54,647 nt of DNA from Pseudomonas sp. Irchel s3h17. GTDB taxonomy: Bacteria; Pseudomonadota; Gammaproteobacteria; Pseudomonadales; Pseudomonadaceae. Shown piece after piece: positions 34,324-43,781 of this stretch. The notes below the pieces were generated by a model, which saw nothing but the letters and a program-made list of their open reading frames with translations, ran no database searches and had not been told where the DNA came from. Made by a program: the position numbers and the translations under genes. The first letter of the stretch is position 1. Every line of letters starts with the position of its first letter. The DNA lies in contig NZ_FYDL01000024.1 in assembly GCF_900187505.1 (NCBI RefSeq), forward strand, positions 1 through 54,647, given 5' to 3'.

Positions 34324-35172
34324 CTACAAGCCGATGGCGCGGCTGCGATCGTCTTGCAGCTTGGCGCTTGAACCTTGCAGTTGATTATCCGTGAGCTCGC
34401 GGATGAACAGCCCCAGCAGTTCGGACTGGCTGCCGATACCAAGCTTGGCGTAGATGTTCTTGCGGTGGATCTTCACCGTGCCGGGGCTGATGGTCAGTTG
34501 TTCGGCCACCGAGGCGCTGGAGTGGCCGCGCAACAGCAGTCGGACGATTTCCTGTTCGCGGCCGGTGAGGGTGTGCGCGCCGAACTGGTCGAAGGCTTCG
34601 CGAATCTTGAAGTCCAGGTCCTGGGCCGGGCGCGGTTGCTGGGCCTGGCGTTGGCGCCAGGCTTCTCCGATGACCTGTTCGACCACGGCCTGGGCGCACT
34701 CGATCAACTGCATTTCATCGCGGCTGAAGGCGCAGTTGGCGCTGGAGCGCATCAGCGAGAGCACCGCCATGGCGCCGTCGCCCAGGTCGACGAAAAACGC
34801 CACTTCTTCGGCCAGGCCGGTTTGCTGGTAATAGGTCAGGTAATACTCGCCGAGGTAGAAGTGGTCGGGGGCGAACTGGCGCAGGCGCCACAGGCCAGGC
34901 GCCTGCCGGCGGGTGCAGGCGAGGTAGAAGGGGTCGAGCAGATAGGGTCCGCACTGGTAGTCATCGACATACACCGCGCGCTTGTCGGCGGGGAAGGTGT
35001 CGAACAAGGCCAGGGGGCGGTGGTTGCCTTCGTAGACGAACAACACGAAATGATCGACCGGGCACACCTGCCGCAACCAGTGGCTCAAGCCCGCCAGCCG
35101 TGGGTGCCCGGCGGGCAGGTCCAGCAGATGGGCGACACCGGTGGTCCAGAGTTTCAGTTCCTTGGGGCGCAT
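34324..35172 (-). CDS. LuxR-family transcriptional regulator
   Basis: A 282-residue regulator. The C-terminal helix-turn-helix is typical of LuxR/FixJ (LTGREQEIVRLLLRGHSS, then ISPGTVKIHRKNIYAKLGI). The N-terminal 200 residues show no acyl-homoserine-lactone pattern and look like a GAF-like ligand domain (HFVLFVYEG, FVDLGDGAMAVLSLMRS). ATG 35172 (MRPKELKLW) is the likely start. It lies upstream of the Pot operon on the same strand, with a 102-base gap holding a palindrome, and probably controls it. Confidence 0.83.
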   Translation of the reverse strand: MRPKELKLWTTGVAHLLDLPAGHPRLAGLSHWLRQVCPVDHFVLFVYEGNHRPLALFDTFPADKRAVYVDDYQCGPYLLDPFYLACTRRQAPGLWRLRQFAPDHFYLGEYYLTYYQQTGLAEEVAFFVDLGDGAMAVLSLMRSSANCAFSRDEMQLIECAQAVVEQVIGEAWRQRQAQQPRPAQDLDFKIREAFDQFGAHTLTGREQEIVRLLLRGHSSASVAEQLTISPGTVKIHRKNIYAKLGIGSQSELLGLFIRELTDNQLQGSSAKLQDDRSRAIGL

Positions 35173-35321
35173 GGGAGCTTCGAACAAAATGGAGTCGTCA
35201 AGACATGCACAAAATACGCCACGGCACTGGAGCCCCTTGCCTGAGGGGTAGGGCGAGGGGGCTTCGGGCTCCGGGCGCACCTGGATGGGGCGCGATGTTA
35301 CCGACGGCTACAGCCTGGGTA

Positions 35322-36239
35322 TCAGAAGTCGGCTGGCGGTTGGCTGAGTACGTGGGCGCACACCTGGCGAATGCACTCGCGCAACCAGCGGTGGGCGGGA
35401 TCGGCGTCCATCCGCGGGTGCCAGATCATCGACAGGGTGATCGGGGGGACAGGCAGTGGCAGCACGAAGCTGTGCAGGCCGGCTCGCAGGTGATGGGTGT
35501 GGCGTTCGGGGACGGTGGCGATCAGGTCCGAAGCCCGCGCCAGCGCCAGCGCGGCCGAAAAGCCACTGACCAGGGTGACGACGTCCCGTGTCAGCCCCAG
35601 GGACTGGAATCGCTCGTCCAGCAGGCCTCTGGCCAAGCCCCGGCGCGACACCAGGATGTGCTGGCCGGCCCCATACCGGGCCGGGGTAACTTCGCCTCGA
35701 CTCAAGGGATGGGCACTGTTCACCACGCCAATGAATCGATCCTCGAACAGGGCCCGGCTACGCAGCTCCGGGCTGGTCGATTCGCTGACCACGCCGGTTT
35801 CCAGGTCGACGCTGCCGTCGCGCAGCGGCGCGCTGTCCTTGTCGAGTTTCTGCAGGAAAAACAGGCGCACGCCGGGGGCTTCGGCACGCAGGCGGGCGAT
35901 CAGGCCAGGGCCGAAATTTTCCACGAAACCGTCGCTGGTGCGCAGGGTGAAGGTGCGAACCAGTTGCCCAAGGTCCAGCTGTTCGGCCGGACGCAGCACC
36001 GCTTCGGCGTCATGTACCAGTTGCCGGACCTGTTCGCGCAAGGCGATGGCGCGCGGGGTTGGCACCAGGCTGCGTCCGGCCCTGACCAGCAGCGGGTCGC
36101 CGGTGGTGCTGCGCAATCGCGCCAGCGCCCGGCTCATCGCCGACGGGCTCAGGTGCAGCCGCTGGGCCGCGCGCGCAACGCTGCCTTCGGCGAGCAGGGC
36201 ATCGAGGGTAATCAGTAAGTTCAGATCGGGCGTCGACAT
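35322..36239 (-). CDS. LysR-family transcriptional regulator
   Basis: A 305-residue LysR protein: N-terminal winged helix (LNLLITLDALLAEGSVARAA, then HLSPSAMSRALARLR) and a substrate-binding domain. It is divergent from the MFS efflux gene with 130 bases between, the usual layout for a LysR regulator and its target. ATG 36239 is used because earlier in-frame starts run into the divergent gene. The inducer is not known. Confidence 0.87.
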   Translation of the reverse strand: MSTPDLNLLITLDALLAEGSVARAAQRLHLSPSAMSRALARLRSTTGDPLLVRAGRSLVPTPRAIALREQVRQLVHDAEAVLRPAEQLDLGQLVRTFTLRTSDGFVENFGPGLIARLRAEAPGVRLFFLQKLDKDSAPLRDGSVDLETGVVSESTSPELRSRALFEDRFIGVVNSAHPLSRGEVTPARYGAGQHILVSRRGLARGLLDERFQSLGLTRDVVTLVSGFSAALALARASDLIATVPERHTHHLRAGLHSFVLPLPVPPITLSMIWHPRMDADPAHRWLRECIRQVCAHVLSQPPADF

Positions 36240-36369
36240 GCTTGTACGGTAGCACGGCCTGATCCTGACATGGCGTCTGGTGCAGGTATTGAGTGCAAGT
36301 GCTGCGCCTTCCGCCTTGTCAGCAAGCGGCATAGGCTCTGGATCACGACTTTTCTGGAGCCACTGAACC

Positions 36370-37803
36370 ATGAATGCCATGACCCAGGCCGATACCGCTG
36401 AAGGCGCGAAACCGACACCTGCTGCCCGGTGGGCGCTCGCCAGCCTGTCGCTGTCGATGGTGTTGCCGTCACTGGATACCAGCATCGCCCATGCCGGTTT
36501 GCCGACCCTGGCCCGGGCGTTCGAGGCGTCCTTTGCCCAGGTGCAGTGGATTGTCCTGGCCTACCTGCTGGCCATCACCACCTTGATTGTCAGCGTCGGC
36601 CGGCTCGGTGATCTGGTGGGGCGCCGGCGCTTGCTGCTGGTTGGGATCGGCATCTTCACCGGCGCTTCACTGGCGTGCGGCCTGGCGTCGACGCTCGGCT
36701 GGCTGATTGCCGCCCGCGCCGTGCAGGGCCTTGGCGCCGCGATCATGATGGCCCTGACCGTGGCCTTGGTCGCTGACACCGTGCCCCAGGCCCGAACGGG
36801 CAGGGCCATGGGCTTGCTGGGGTCGATGTCGGCGCTCGGTACGACGTTGGGGCCGTCCCTGGGCGGGGTGTTGATCGCCAGTGTCGGCTGGCAGGCGATC
36901 TTTCTGGTCAATGTGCCGCTGGGCATCATCAGTCTATTGCTTGCCTGGCGATACTTGCCCGTGGACCGTCCACGCACACCACGCAACAAAGCCGCTTTTG
37001 ATGCCGTGGGCACGCTGGTATTGGCACTCACGCTCGCCGCCTATGCGCTGGCCATGACCCTCGGCCAGGGCCACTTCGGCACGCTCAACGGCATTCTGCT
37101 GCTGGCCGCGGCCTGTGGCGTCGGGCTCTTTGCCTGGGTTGAGTCACGGGTTGAAGCGCCGCTGGTGTGCCTGGCGCTGTTGCGCAATCGGTCCTTGAGT
37201 GCGGGCCTTGCCATGAGCCTGCTGGTCTCGACAGTGATCATGTCGACCCTGGTGGTCGGGCCGTTTTACCTCGCCCGAGGGCTGGGGCTCGATGCCCTGG
37301 CGGTCGGGCTGATCCTGTCGGCGGGCCCCGGTGTCGCGGCGCTGACCGGGGTACCGGCCGGCCGCATCGTCGACCGTTTCGGTGCCCGCCGGGTGACGGT
37401 GCTCGGGCTCGTGTCCATGGCCCTTGCCGCCAGTGCGCTGGCGATGCTGCCGGCCCGCCTGGGGATCGCCGGCTATGTCGTGCCGATGATGGGCCTGACC
37501 GCCAGTTATGCGTTATTCCAGACAGCCAACAACACGTTGATCATGGGCGGCGTGAGTTCGCAGCAAAGGGGCGTGATCGCCGGCCTGCTCAGCCTGTCGC
37601 GCAATCTTGGGTTGATCACCGGGGCCGCGTTCATGGGGGCGGTGTTCGCTTTGGGGGCGAGGGCGCCAGACCTCAGCCGTGCGCAGCCGCAGGCCATCGT
37701 GACCGGCCTGCAGATCACCTTTGCCGTGGCTGCGGTGTTGATCATGGTCGCGTTGGTCATTGCCGGTGCCAGTCAGGTGCTAGCGCGGCGTTTCAGGGGC
37801 TAG
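36370..37803 (+). CDS. MFS multidrug efflux transporter (DHA2/14-TM type)
   Basis: A 477-residue drug:H+ antiporter of the EmrB/QacA class with about 14 membrane segments. Landmarks are SMVLPSLDTSIAHAGLPTL (segment 1, with the DHA2-type Asp), motif A GRLGDLVGRRRLL and motif C GTTLGPSLGG. It is divergent from the LysR gene, which probably controls it. The substrate is unknown; no membrane-fusion or outer-membrane partner is nearby. Confidence 0.87.
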   Translation: MNAMTQADTAEGAKPTPAARWALASLSLSMVLPSLDTSIAHAGLPTLARAFEASFAQVQWIVLAYLLAITTLIVSVGRLGDLVGRRRLLLVGIGIFTGASLACGLASTLGWLIAARAVQGLGAAIMMALTVALVADTVPQARTGRAMGLLGSMSALGTTLGPSLGGVLIASVGWQAIFLVNVPLGIISLLLAWRYLPVDRPRTPRNKAAFDAVGTLVLALTLAAYALAMTLGQGHFGTLNGILLLAAACGVGLFAWVESRVEAPLVCLALLRNRSLSAGLAMSLLVSTVIMSTLVVGPFYLARGLGLDALAVGLILSAGPGVAALTGVPAGRIVDRFGARRVTVLGLVSMALAASALAMLPARLGIAGYVVPMMGLTASYALFQTANNTLIMGGVSSQQRGVIAGLLSLSRNLGLITGAAFMGAVFALGARAPDLSRAQPQAIVTGLQITFAVAAVLIMVALVIAGASQVLARRFRG

Positions 37804-37898
37804 GAGGCAGGAGAATCGGGGCTGTGACGGAAGTGGGAGCGGGCGGGTTGTCATGGGGCGAGGGAGGTGAAAGGGGGCTTGCGGCGGGGAGGTATTGC

Positions 37899-38510
37899 TC
37901 AGGCAACGTTGGCCTGAACAGCGGCCATCTGGGCGTTATCCCACAGCACGCGTTCAATGGCACCGACCATCAGGCTTTCCAGCAGTCGGTTGCGTTCCCA
38001 GGTTTCCAGCGGGTGCTGCGCCAGCCAGTTGGGCGCGCCGTTGAGCAGGTTGGCGATGGCGTGTCCGGTGGCCTGTGAGCGGAGGTCGGGCAGGTGCTGG
38101 GTGGTGCAGAGCAGGCGCATCAGGTGCTGTTCATAGCGCTCCTGCAACTGGCGGACGCGGGCTTGTTGATCCTCGTTCAGGCAACTGCTGTCACGTTCCA
38201 CGAGGCGGTAGTGGCAGGGCATCTCCTGATGCAGGCTCAGGTGGGCCTGGATGAGGGTGTGCAGGCTGTCACGCGGCTCTCGAGGTTGCCGTTCGAGGCG
38301 GTTGAGGGTGGTCAGCAGTTCCTCGTAGAACTCCTCGATCAGGTCCAGCAGCAAGTGCTGCTTGCTGGGGAAGTGGTGATACAACGAACCTGGGGTAAGC
38401 CCCAGGTACGTTGCCAGCTCACGCATGCCGACCTGGCCGAATCCCTTGCTGGCGAACAGCTCCAGGGCCTTGTCCCGGCTCTCGGCAAAGCGTGAGCAGC
38501 GATCAGTCAT
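37899..38510 (-). CDS. TetR-family transcriptional regulator
   Basis: A 203-residue TetR protein with an N-terminal DNA-binding helix set (ALELFASKGFGQVGMRELATYLGL, shown in part; then GSLYHHFPSKQHLLLDLI). The C-terminal ligand domain has no recognised specificity. The start at 38510 overlaps the end of the dehydrogenase gene by 8 bases, so it is the third gene of the thiolase operon and may control it. Confidence 0.87.
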   Translation of the reverse strand: MTDRCSRFAESRDKALELFASKGFGQVGMRELATYLGLTPGSLYHHFPSKQHLLLDLIEEFYEELLTTLNRLERQPREPRDSLHTLIQAHLSLHQEMPCHYRLVERDSSCLNEDQQARVRQLQERYEQHLMRLLCTTQHLPDLRSQATGHAIANLLNGAPNWLAQHPLETWERNRLLESLMVGAIERVLWDNAQMAAVQANVA

Positions 38511-39354
38511 AGCGATGGAAACCACGACCGGTCTTGCGTCCCAGGTAGCCCGCGGCAACCATTTCCTTGAGCAGCGGGGCAGGGCGGTACTTGCTGTCGT
38601 TGAAGCCGTCGTAGAACGCCTGCATGATCGCCAGCAAGGTGTCCAGGCCAATCAGGTCGGCCAGCGCCAGTGGTCCGATGGGCTGGTTGCAGCCCAGGCG
38701 CATGCCGGCGTCGATGTCTTCGGCGCTGGCCAGGCCTTCATCGAGCACCTGGATGGCCTCGTTGATCATCGGCACCAGGATCCGGTTCACCACGAAGCCC
38801 GGACGATTGCCGGCGGTGATCGCGGTCTTGCCCAGGGCCAGGGCCATTTCCAGGGCCAGGGCGTGGGTCGCGTCGCTGGTTTGCAGGCCACGAATCACTT
38901 CGATCAGCGCCATGACCGGCACCGGGTTGAAGAAGTGCAGGCCAATGAACCGCCCCGGCTCGTTGACGCTGGCCGCCAACTCGGTGATGGACAGCGACGA
39001 GGTGTTGGAGGCAATCACACAGTCACTGCTGACCTGGGCGGCGATCTGTTGCAGCACGCGCAGTTTCAGGTCGACGTTCTCGGTGGCGGCCTCTATCACC
39101 ATTTGTGCACCGTGCAGGCTGCCGTAATCGGTATCGGTACGGATCTTGTCCAGGGCCGCGAGTTTCTGCCCTTCGCTCAGCGTGCCCTTGGCCACCTGCC
39201 GGTCGAGGTTTTTGCCCACGGTGGCCAGTGCCTTCTGCAAGGCGCTCTCGCTGATGTCCAGCAAGGTCACGTTGAAGCCGGCCAGCGCGCAGACCTGCGC
39301 GATGCCGTTGCCCATGGTGCCGGCGCCAATCACGCCGATGTGCTGCAGATTCAT
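38503..39354 (-). CDS. hbd: 3-hydroxybutyryl-CoA dehydrogenase
   Basis: A 283-residue cytosolic NAD-dependent dehydrogenase that interconverts 3-hydroxybutyryl-CoA and acetoacetyl-CoA. Visible are the Rossmann motif (IGVIGAGTMGNGIAQ), IEAATENVDLK, SNTSSLSITELA, the catalytic His region FIGLHFFNPVPVMALIEVI, and the C-terminal domain (RPGFVVNRILVPMINEA). It is 10 bases after the thiolase gene, so the two catalyse successive steps. The exact pathway cannot be read; short-chain acid or hydroxybutyrate use are options. Confidence 0.9.
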   Translation of the reverse strand: MNLQHIGVIGAGTMGNGIAQVCALAGFNVTLLDISESALQKALATVGKNLDRQVAKGTLSEGQKLAALDKIRTDTDYGSLHGAQMVIEAATENVDLKLRVLQQIAAQVSSDCVIASNTSSLSITELAASVNEPGRFIGLHFFNPVPVMALIEVIRGLQTSDATHALALEMALALGKTAITAGNRPGFVVNRILVPMINEAIQVLDEGLASAEDIDAGMRLGCNQPIGPLALADLIGLDTLLAIMQAFYDGFNDSKYRPAPLLKEMVAAGYLGRKTGRGFHRYD

Positions 39355-39364
39355 GCTTATGTCC

Positions 39365-40549
39365 TTAAACGCGTTCGAACAGCACGGCAATGCCCTGGCC
39401 GCCGCCGATGCACATGGTCGCCAGTGCATAGCGGCCCTGGCTGCGATGCAGTTCGTGGATGGCCTTGGTGGCGATGATCGCGCCGGTTGCACCCACCGGG
39501 TGACCCAGGGAGATACCGGAACCGTTCGGGTTGACTTTCTCCGGGTCGAAACCCAGTTCCTGGGCAACGGCGCAGGCTTGCGCGGCGAAGGCTTCGTTGG
39601 ACTCGATCACATCCAGGTCGGCGACGGTCAGGCCGGCGCGCTTGAGTGCCAGGCGGGTGGCGGGAATCGGACCCAGGCCCATCATCGACGGTTCCACGCC
39701 GGCGTGGGCATAGCTCACCAGGCGGGCCAGGGGCTTGAGGCCTTGCTCCATGACCATCTTGCCGGTGGCGAGGATCAGCGCGCCGGCGCCGTCGTTCAGG
39801 CCGGAGGCGTTGCCTGCGGTGACGCTGCCGTCTTTCTTGAACGCAGGTTTCATGCGCTCCAGTTGCTCCAGGCTGGCATCGGTGCGTACGTGTTCGTCGG
39901 TAGCGAAGGTCACGGTGCCTTTGCGGGTGGCGATTTCAATCGGCACGATCTGCCCTTCGAAACGTCCTTCGGCAATGGCCCGGGCAGCACGCTGCTGGCT
40001 GACCAGCGCCAGTTGATCCTGGGCCTGGCGGGTGATGCCGTAGTGTTCGGCGATGTTTTCCGCGGTGATACCCATGTGGATGCCGGTGAACGGATCGTGT
40101 AAGGCGCCGAGCATATAGTCGACGGCCTGCATGTCGCCCATCCGCGCACCCCAGCGTGCTTGCGGCAGGATGTACGCGCCGCGGCTCATGGATTCGACGC
40201 CACCGGCCAGGGCTGCATCGGCATCGCCGAGCATCAGGCTCTGGGCGGCACTGACAATGGCCTGCAGGCCGGAACCGCACAGGCGGTTGACGTTGAACGC
40301 CGGGGTTTCCTTGGTCAGGCCGGCGTTGATCGCCACGGCCCGGGACACGTAGGCGTCGCGGGTTTCGGTCGGAATCACATGGCCCATGACCACGTGGCCG
40401 ATGAGTTCCGGTGCCAGGCCCGAGCGCTCGATGGCGGCGCGGCTGACGGCGGTGCCCAGGTCGATGGGCGATACGTCCTTCAGCGAGCCACCAAAGGCGC
40501 CAATGGCAGAACGGACGGCGCTGACTACAAAAATATCGGAAGGGTTCAT
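39365..40549 (-). CDS. Acetyl-CoA C-acetyltransferase (thiolase)
   Basis: A 394-residue thiolase of the biosynthetic/AtoB-PhaA type. The acyl-accepting Cys is residue 91 (NRLCGSGLQ), the His is in GHPVGATG, and the second Cys is near the end (MCIGGGQG). It is the first gene of a minus-strand operon with the dehydrogenase and TetR genes. It reads away from the AraC regulator across about 210 bases, a typical activator-target arrangement. Confidence 0.92.
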   Translation of the reverse strand: MNPSDIFVVSAVRSAIGAFGGSLKDVSPIDLGTAVSRAAIERSGLAPELIGHVVMGHVIPTETRDAYVSRAVAINAGLTKETPAFNVNRLCGSGLQAIVSAAQSLMLGDADAALAGGVESMSRGAYILPQARWGARMGDMQAVDYMLGALHDPFTGIHMGITAENIAEHYGITRQAQDQLALVSQQRAARAIAEGRFEGQIVPIEIATRKGTVTFATDEHVRTDASLEQLERMKPAFKKDGSVTAGNASGLNDGAGALILATGKMVMEQGLKPLARLVSYAHAGVEPSMMGLGPIPATRLALKRAGLTVADLDVIESNEAFAAQACAVAQELGFDPEKVNPNGSGISLGHPVGATGAIIATKAIHELHRSQGRYALATMCIGGGQGIAVLFERV

Positions 40550-40761
40550 GGTGGATTCCTCGGTACGTCTTCAATTCGTTGGCTAAACATCGTGGACCGC
40601 CAGCCGCTCGCGTACTATGGGCGACGTCTGGCGGGCTGCGCTGCAAGGCCTGTTGATATGGCCGCGAGTCTAGAGTCAGGCACGCCAGTGGCCTATGCCA
40701 AAACTGTGCAAGGGTGGTGGCGTTTTTTGCCATGTTTGGATGACAAGCCAGAGAGGAACAC
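40550..40761. promoter_or_regulatory. Divergent promoter region, thiolase / AraC regulator
   Basis: A 212-base non-coding region between divergent genes. It holds the inverted repeat TGGC-N7-GCCA at 40718-40732, about 30 bases before the AraC start. No clear -35/-10 pair or sigma-54 site was found on either strand. Confidence 0.4.
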
Positions 40762-41787
40762 ATGCGGGAAACGGATTCGGTGGCGGTCTACTTCATGTAC
40801 CCGATGCTCCATGCGCTGCGTGACCAGCCGCAGCGCCTGCGGTCTGTACTCGAAGTCGCCGGCATCGATCCGGCCCTGATCGACCAGCCGGCCGCGCGGG
40901 TGCCCGCCAGCGCATTTGCCGCCTTGTGGCTGGCGCAGATCCGCGAATTGAACGACGAATTCTTCGGGCTGGACTCCCACGGCATGCCCCCCGGCAGTTT
41001 CGCCTTGATCTGCCGCGCGCTGATCCAGGAACCGACACTGGAAAAAGCCATGCGCCAGTGCCTGGTCAACTTCGGCCTGTTCCTGCGCGACTTTCGCGGC
41101 ACCTTGACGGTGCGCGGCAAGCGCGCAGTGATCAGCGTGCAGACCCAGGCCCGCGACGATGAAGTGGCGTGTTTCGCCGAAGAGACCTTCCTGGTGTTGA
41201 TGATCAGCCTGCTGTGCTGGCTGGGCGGGCGGCGGATTCCCATCGACCGCGCGGACTTTCGTCATCCGCGTCTGTCCCTGAGTGACGATGCGTTGCTCTG
41301 GGGCAACAACCTGACCTTTGGTGCCGAGCGCACCGAAATCGAATTCGACAGCCGTTTTCTGCACTTGCCGGTGGTGCAGGACCTGGCCTCGCTCAAGTCG
41401 TTCTTGCGCACCGCGCCGCAATGGCTGGTGATCCGCTTCCGCAATCAGCATGGCCTGGCCTCCCAGGTTCATCAGCGGTTGCGCAACAGCCACTACAGCC
41501 AATGGCCGACCTTGCAGGCGTTTGCCGAGGAACAGCACCTGAGCCCCAGTACCGTGCGGCGCAGGCTGGAGCGCGAAGGCGGTTCGTACCAGGAAATCAA
41601 GGACGAGGTGCGTCGCGCGGTGGCGATCGAGCAACTGCGCCGGACCCCGGCGAGCATCACCGCGATTGCCGAGCAGATCGGCTTTCAAGAACCCAGCGCT
41701 TTCCATCGGGCCTTCAAGAAGTGGACGGGCGAGAGTCCGGGGCGTTACCGGGCGCGGTTCCAGGGCAAGTCGCCCGACCACCCATGA
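40762..41787 (+). CDS. AraC-family transcriptional regulator (OruR-like)
   Basis: A 341-residue regulator with the two-part layout of the OruR/ArgR-like AraC group: an N-terminal ligand domain of about 200 residues (HALRDQPQRLRSVLEVAGI, then DEFFGLDSHGMPPGSF) and a C-terminal double helix-turn-helix (EEQHLSPSTVRRRLEREG, then IGFQEPSAFHRAFKKWTG). It is divergent from the thiolase operon and probably activates it. Its position before the puu-like genes makes control of those less likely, as they have their own operator and regulator. Confidence 0.85.
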   Translation: MRETDSVAVYFMYPMLHALRDQPQRLRSVLEVAGIDPALIDQPAARVPASAFAALWLAQIRELNDEFFGLDSHGMPPGSFALICRALIQEPTLEKAMRQCLVNFGLFLRDFRGTLTVRGKRAVISVQTQARDDEVACFAEETFLVLMISLLCWLGGRRIPIDRADFRHPRLSLSDDALLWGNNLTFGAERTEIEFDSRFLHLPVVQDLASLKSFLRTAPQWLVIRFRNQHGLASQVHQRLRNSHYSQWPTLQAFAEEQHLSPSTVRRRLEREGGSYQEIKDEVRRAVAIEQLRRTPASITAIAEQIGFQEPSAFHRAFKKWTGESPGRYRARFQGKSPDHP

Positions 41788-41873
41788 GTCGGCAAACCGT
41801 CGGGTAATCCCCCCATTGAAGGTGCCCGATGCCGGGGTGGATTGCGCTCGTGAAATTTATGCTGTAGTTTTTC

Positions 41874-41899
41874 ATGAAATTATAAAAACATAATTTCAT
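41874..41899. promoter_or_regulatory. 10-bp inverted-repeat operator of the puu-like operon
   Basis: ATGAAATTAT (41874-41883) and ATAATTTCAT (41890-41899) are exact reverse complements around AAAAAC. The site ends 10 bases before the puuB-like start. A related half-site, TGAAATTTAT, lies at 41851-41860. It probably binds the cupin-XRE regulator encoded as second gene of the operon. Confidence 0.6.
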
Positions 41900-41908
41900 G
41901 GTGCCCCT

Positions 41909-43198
41909 ATGTTCCATCAGTCCACCCAGCATGTCGCCAGCTATTACGCCCACAGTTGTGCGGCCCGTTTGCTGGCGCGTGGGGCGCTCGAGGGCGAGCA
42001 CCGTACCGAGGTGGTGATCATCGGTGCCGGCTTCAGTGGTTTGCACACGGCCCTGCGCCTGGCCCTGGCGGGCAAGCGGGTGACGCTGCTGGAGGCCAGT
42101 CGCGTGGCCTGGGCCGCCTCGGGGCGCAATGGCGGGCAGGCGATTCTCGGTTGGTCGTGTGACATGCCTCCTCTGGAGGCCGCGCTCGGTCATGAGCGTG
42201 CGCGCCGCCTGTGGGACAGCATGTGCTGGGCCGCCGAGGAATTGCGCGAGCTGCCGGCCCGCCATGGCTTTGATTGCGACTATCGCCCCGGTCATCTGTG
42301 GACCTCGGTCATGCCACGGCGGGTCAGGCTGCTCACGCAGTGGCAGCATGAGGCCAGTCACAAGTGGGGCTACGATGGGCTGCAGTTCATCCCCCGCGAC
42401 CAGTTGCCCCAATGGGTCGCCAGCGACCGCTATCAGGCGGGGCTCTATGACCCCGAAGGCGGGCACCTCAACCCACTGAAACTGGCCCTGGGCCTGGCCG
42501 CGGCCATCGAGCGCGCGGGCGGGTGCATCTTTGAACAGAGCAAAGCCCTGAGTTATCGAGAGGAGGGCGGTGAGTACCGGGTCACCACCGAGCGCGGCAG
42601 TGTCCGGGCGGACGTGCTGGTGCTGGCGTGCAATGCCTACCTCGACCAGCTCGATCCGCAACTGGCCAGCCGTGTCCTGCCGGTGGGTACCTACCAGGTG
42701 GCCACCGCGCCGCTGCCGGCCGGGCAGGCCAGCGCCTTGCTCCCGGGCAACGTCTGCGTCACCGATAACCAGTTCGTGCTCGACTACTTCCGGCGCACAC
42801 CGGACAACCGCCTGCTGTTCGGTGGCGGCTGCACTTACCTGGGGGGCATGCCCCGGGACATCGCCGCAGCGACCCGGCCGTTTCTCGAGCGAGTGTTCCC
42901 CCAGCTCAAAGGGGTCGAGCTGGAATTCGCCTGGGGCGGGCATATCGACCTGACCCTCAAGCGCACGCCCGATATCGGCCGGCGGGGCAATCGCTATTGG
43001 TTGCAGGGCTATTCCGGGCACGGCGTGCTGCCGACCCTGGCTGCTGCCCGCGCGGTGTCCGACGCAATCCTCGGTGACGCGGATGGGCTGGCCTTGTACC
43101 AGGGGCTGAGCAATGAGCGTTTCCCCGGTGGCCAATACCTGGCGGCGCCCCTGGAAGCCATTGGCAAGGCCTGGTACCGCCTGCGTGACAGCATTTGA
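41909..43198 (+). CDS. puuB: FAD-dependent gamma-glutamylputrescine oxidase-like protein
   Basis: A 429-residue DAO-family flavoprotein. The order is an N-terminal helix with SYYAHSC, the FAD motif VVIIGAGFSGLHTALRLA, ASGRNGGQAILGWSCD, and the C-terminal GYSGHGVLPTLAAA closing the flavin site. This pattern matches PuuB/PauB oxidases, which oxidise gamma-glutamylated polyamines to the aldehyde. The next two genes (cupin-XRE regulator and puuA-like ligase) make the assignment coherent. Other glycine-oxidase-like activities cannot be fully excluded. Confidence 0.85.
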   Translation: MFHQSTQHVASYYAHSCAARLLARGALEGEHRTEVVIIGAGFSGLHTALRLALAGKRVTLLEASRVAWAASGRNGGQAILGWSCDMPPLEAALGHERARRLWDSMCWAAEELRELPARHGFDCDYRPGHLWTSVMPRRVRLLTQWQHEASHKWGYDGLQFIPRDQLPQWVASDRYQAGLYDPEGGHLNPLKLALGLAAAIERAGGCIFEQSKALSYREEGGEYRVTTERGSVRADVLVLACNAYLDQLDPQLASRVLPVGTYQVATAPLPAGQASALLPGNVCVTDNQFVLDYFRRTPDNRLLFGGGCTYLGGMPRDIAAATRPFLERVFPQLKGVELEFAWGGHIDLTLKRTPDIGRRGNRYWLQGYSGHGVLPTLAAARAVSDAILGDADGLALYQGLSNERFPGGQYLAAPLEAIGKAWYRLRDSI

Positions 43199-43223
43199 TG
43201 AATACTCTTCGGGAAACCCTGGC

Positions 43224-43781
43224 ATGAACAAGCAAGAAGAAATCGCCGCACTGGCGATCCTCATCCACGACCTGCGCAAGCACAAGAAGTACACCCTCAA
43301 GGAACTGGCCGACAAAATCGACCGATCCGTGGGCTTCCTGTCGCAAGTCGAGCGCGGTCTGTCACGGCCCACGGTGGCGGACCTGACGGCCATCAGCGAG
43401 ACCCTGGGCGTGCCCACTACCTACTTCTACAGCTTGCCCAAGCCCAAGGTGCTGCCCTGGGTGACCCGGCCCGACGAGCGCCGCACGCTGTACTACGCCA
43501 ATGGCATTACCGATATCCTCGTTTCACCGAAAATCAGGGCCTCGTTCTCCATGCTCGAAAGCCGCCTGGAAGCCGGTGCCAGCAGTGGCGAGCGGCACTT
43601 GAGCGACAGCTCGGAGCAGGGCGGCTACGTGCTCGAAGGCGAACTGACGCTGTGGCTGGACGAAGACGACGAACCGGTGACCCTGGTGGTCGGCGACAGC
43701 TTTCAACTCGACAGCCATACCCGCTGTCGCTACGGCAACCTCACTGACCAACTCACCCGCGTGCTGTGGGTTTACACCTGA
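43224..43781 (+). CDS. puuR: XRE-cupin transcriptional regulator (PuuR/PauR-like)
   Basis: A 185-residue regulator: N-terminal XRE helix-turn-helix (YTLKELADKIDRSVGFLSQV, then ERGLSRPTVADL) and a C-terminal cupin domain (SEQGGYVLEGELTLWLDEDD). PuuR/PauR proteins repress polyamine catabolism and release DNA when the substrate is present. It lies 25 bases after the oxidase gene; its stop overlaps the ligase start (ATG 43781). The inverted repeat at 41874 is the likely site. Confidence 0.85.
   Translation: MNKQEEIAALAILIHDLRKHKKYTLKELADKIDRSVGFLSQVERGLSRPTVADLTAISETLGVPTTYFYSLPKPKVLPWVTRPDERRTLYYANGITDILVSPKIRASFSMLESRLEAGASSGERHLSDSSEQGGYVLEGELTLWLDEDDEPVTLVVGDSFQLDSHTRCRYGNLTDQLTRVLWVYT

Noticed and set aside
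37834..37845. GTGGGAGCGGGC, part of a Pseudomonas REP element
   Set aside because: Only a fragment; no second arm or paired REP within reach.
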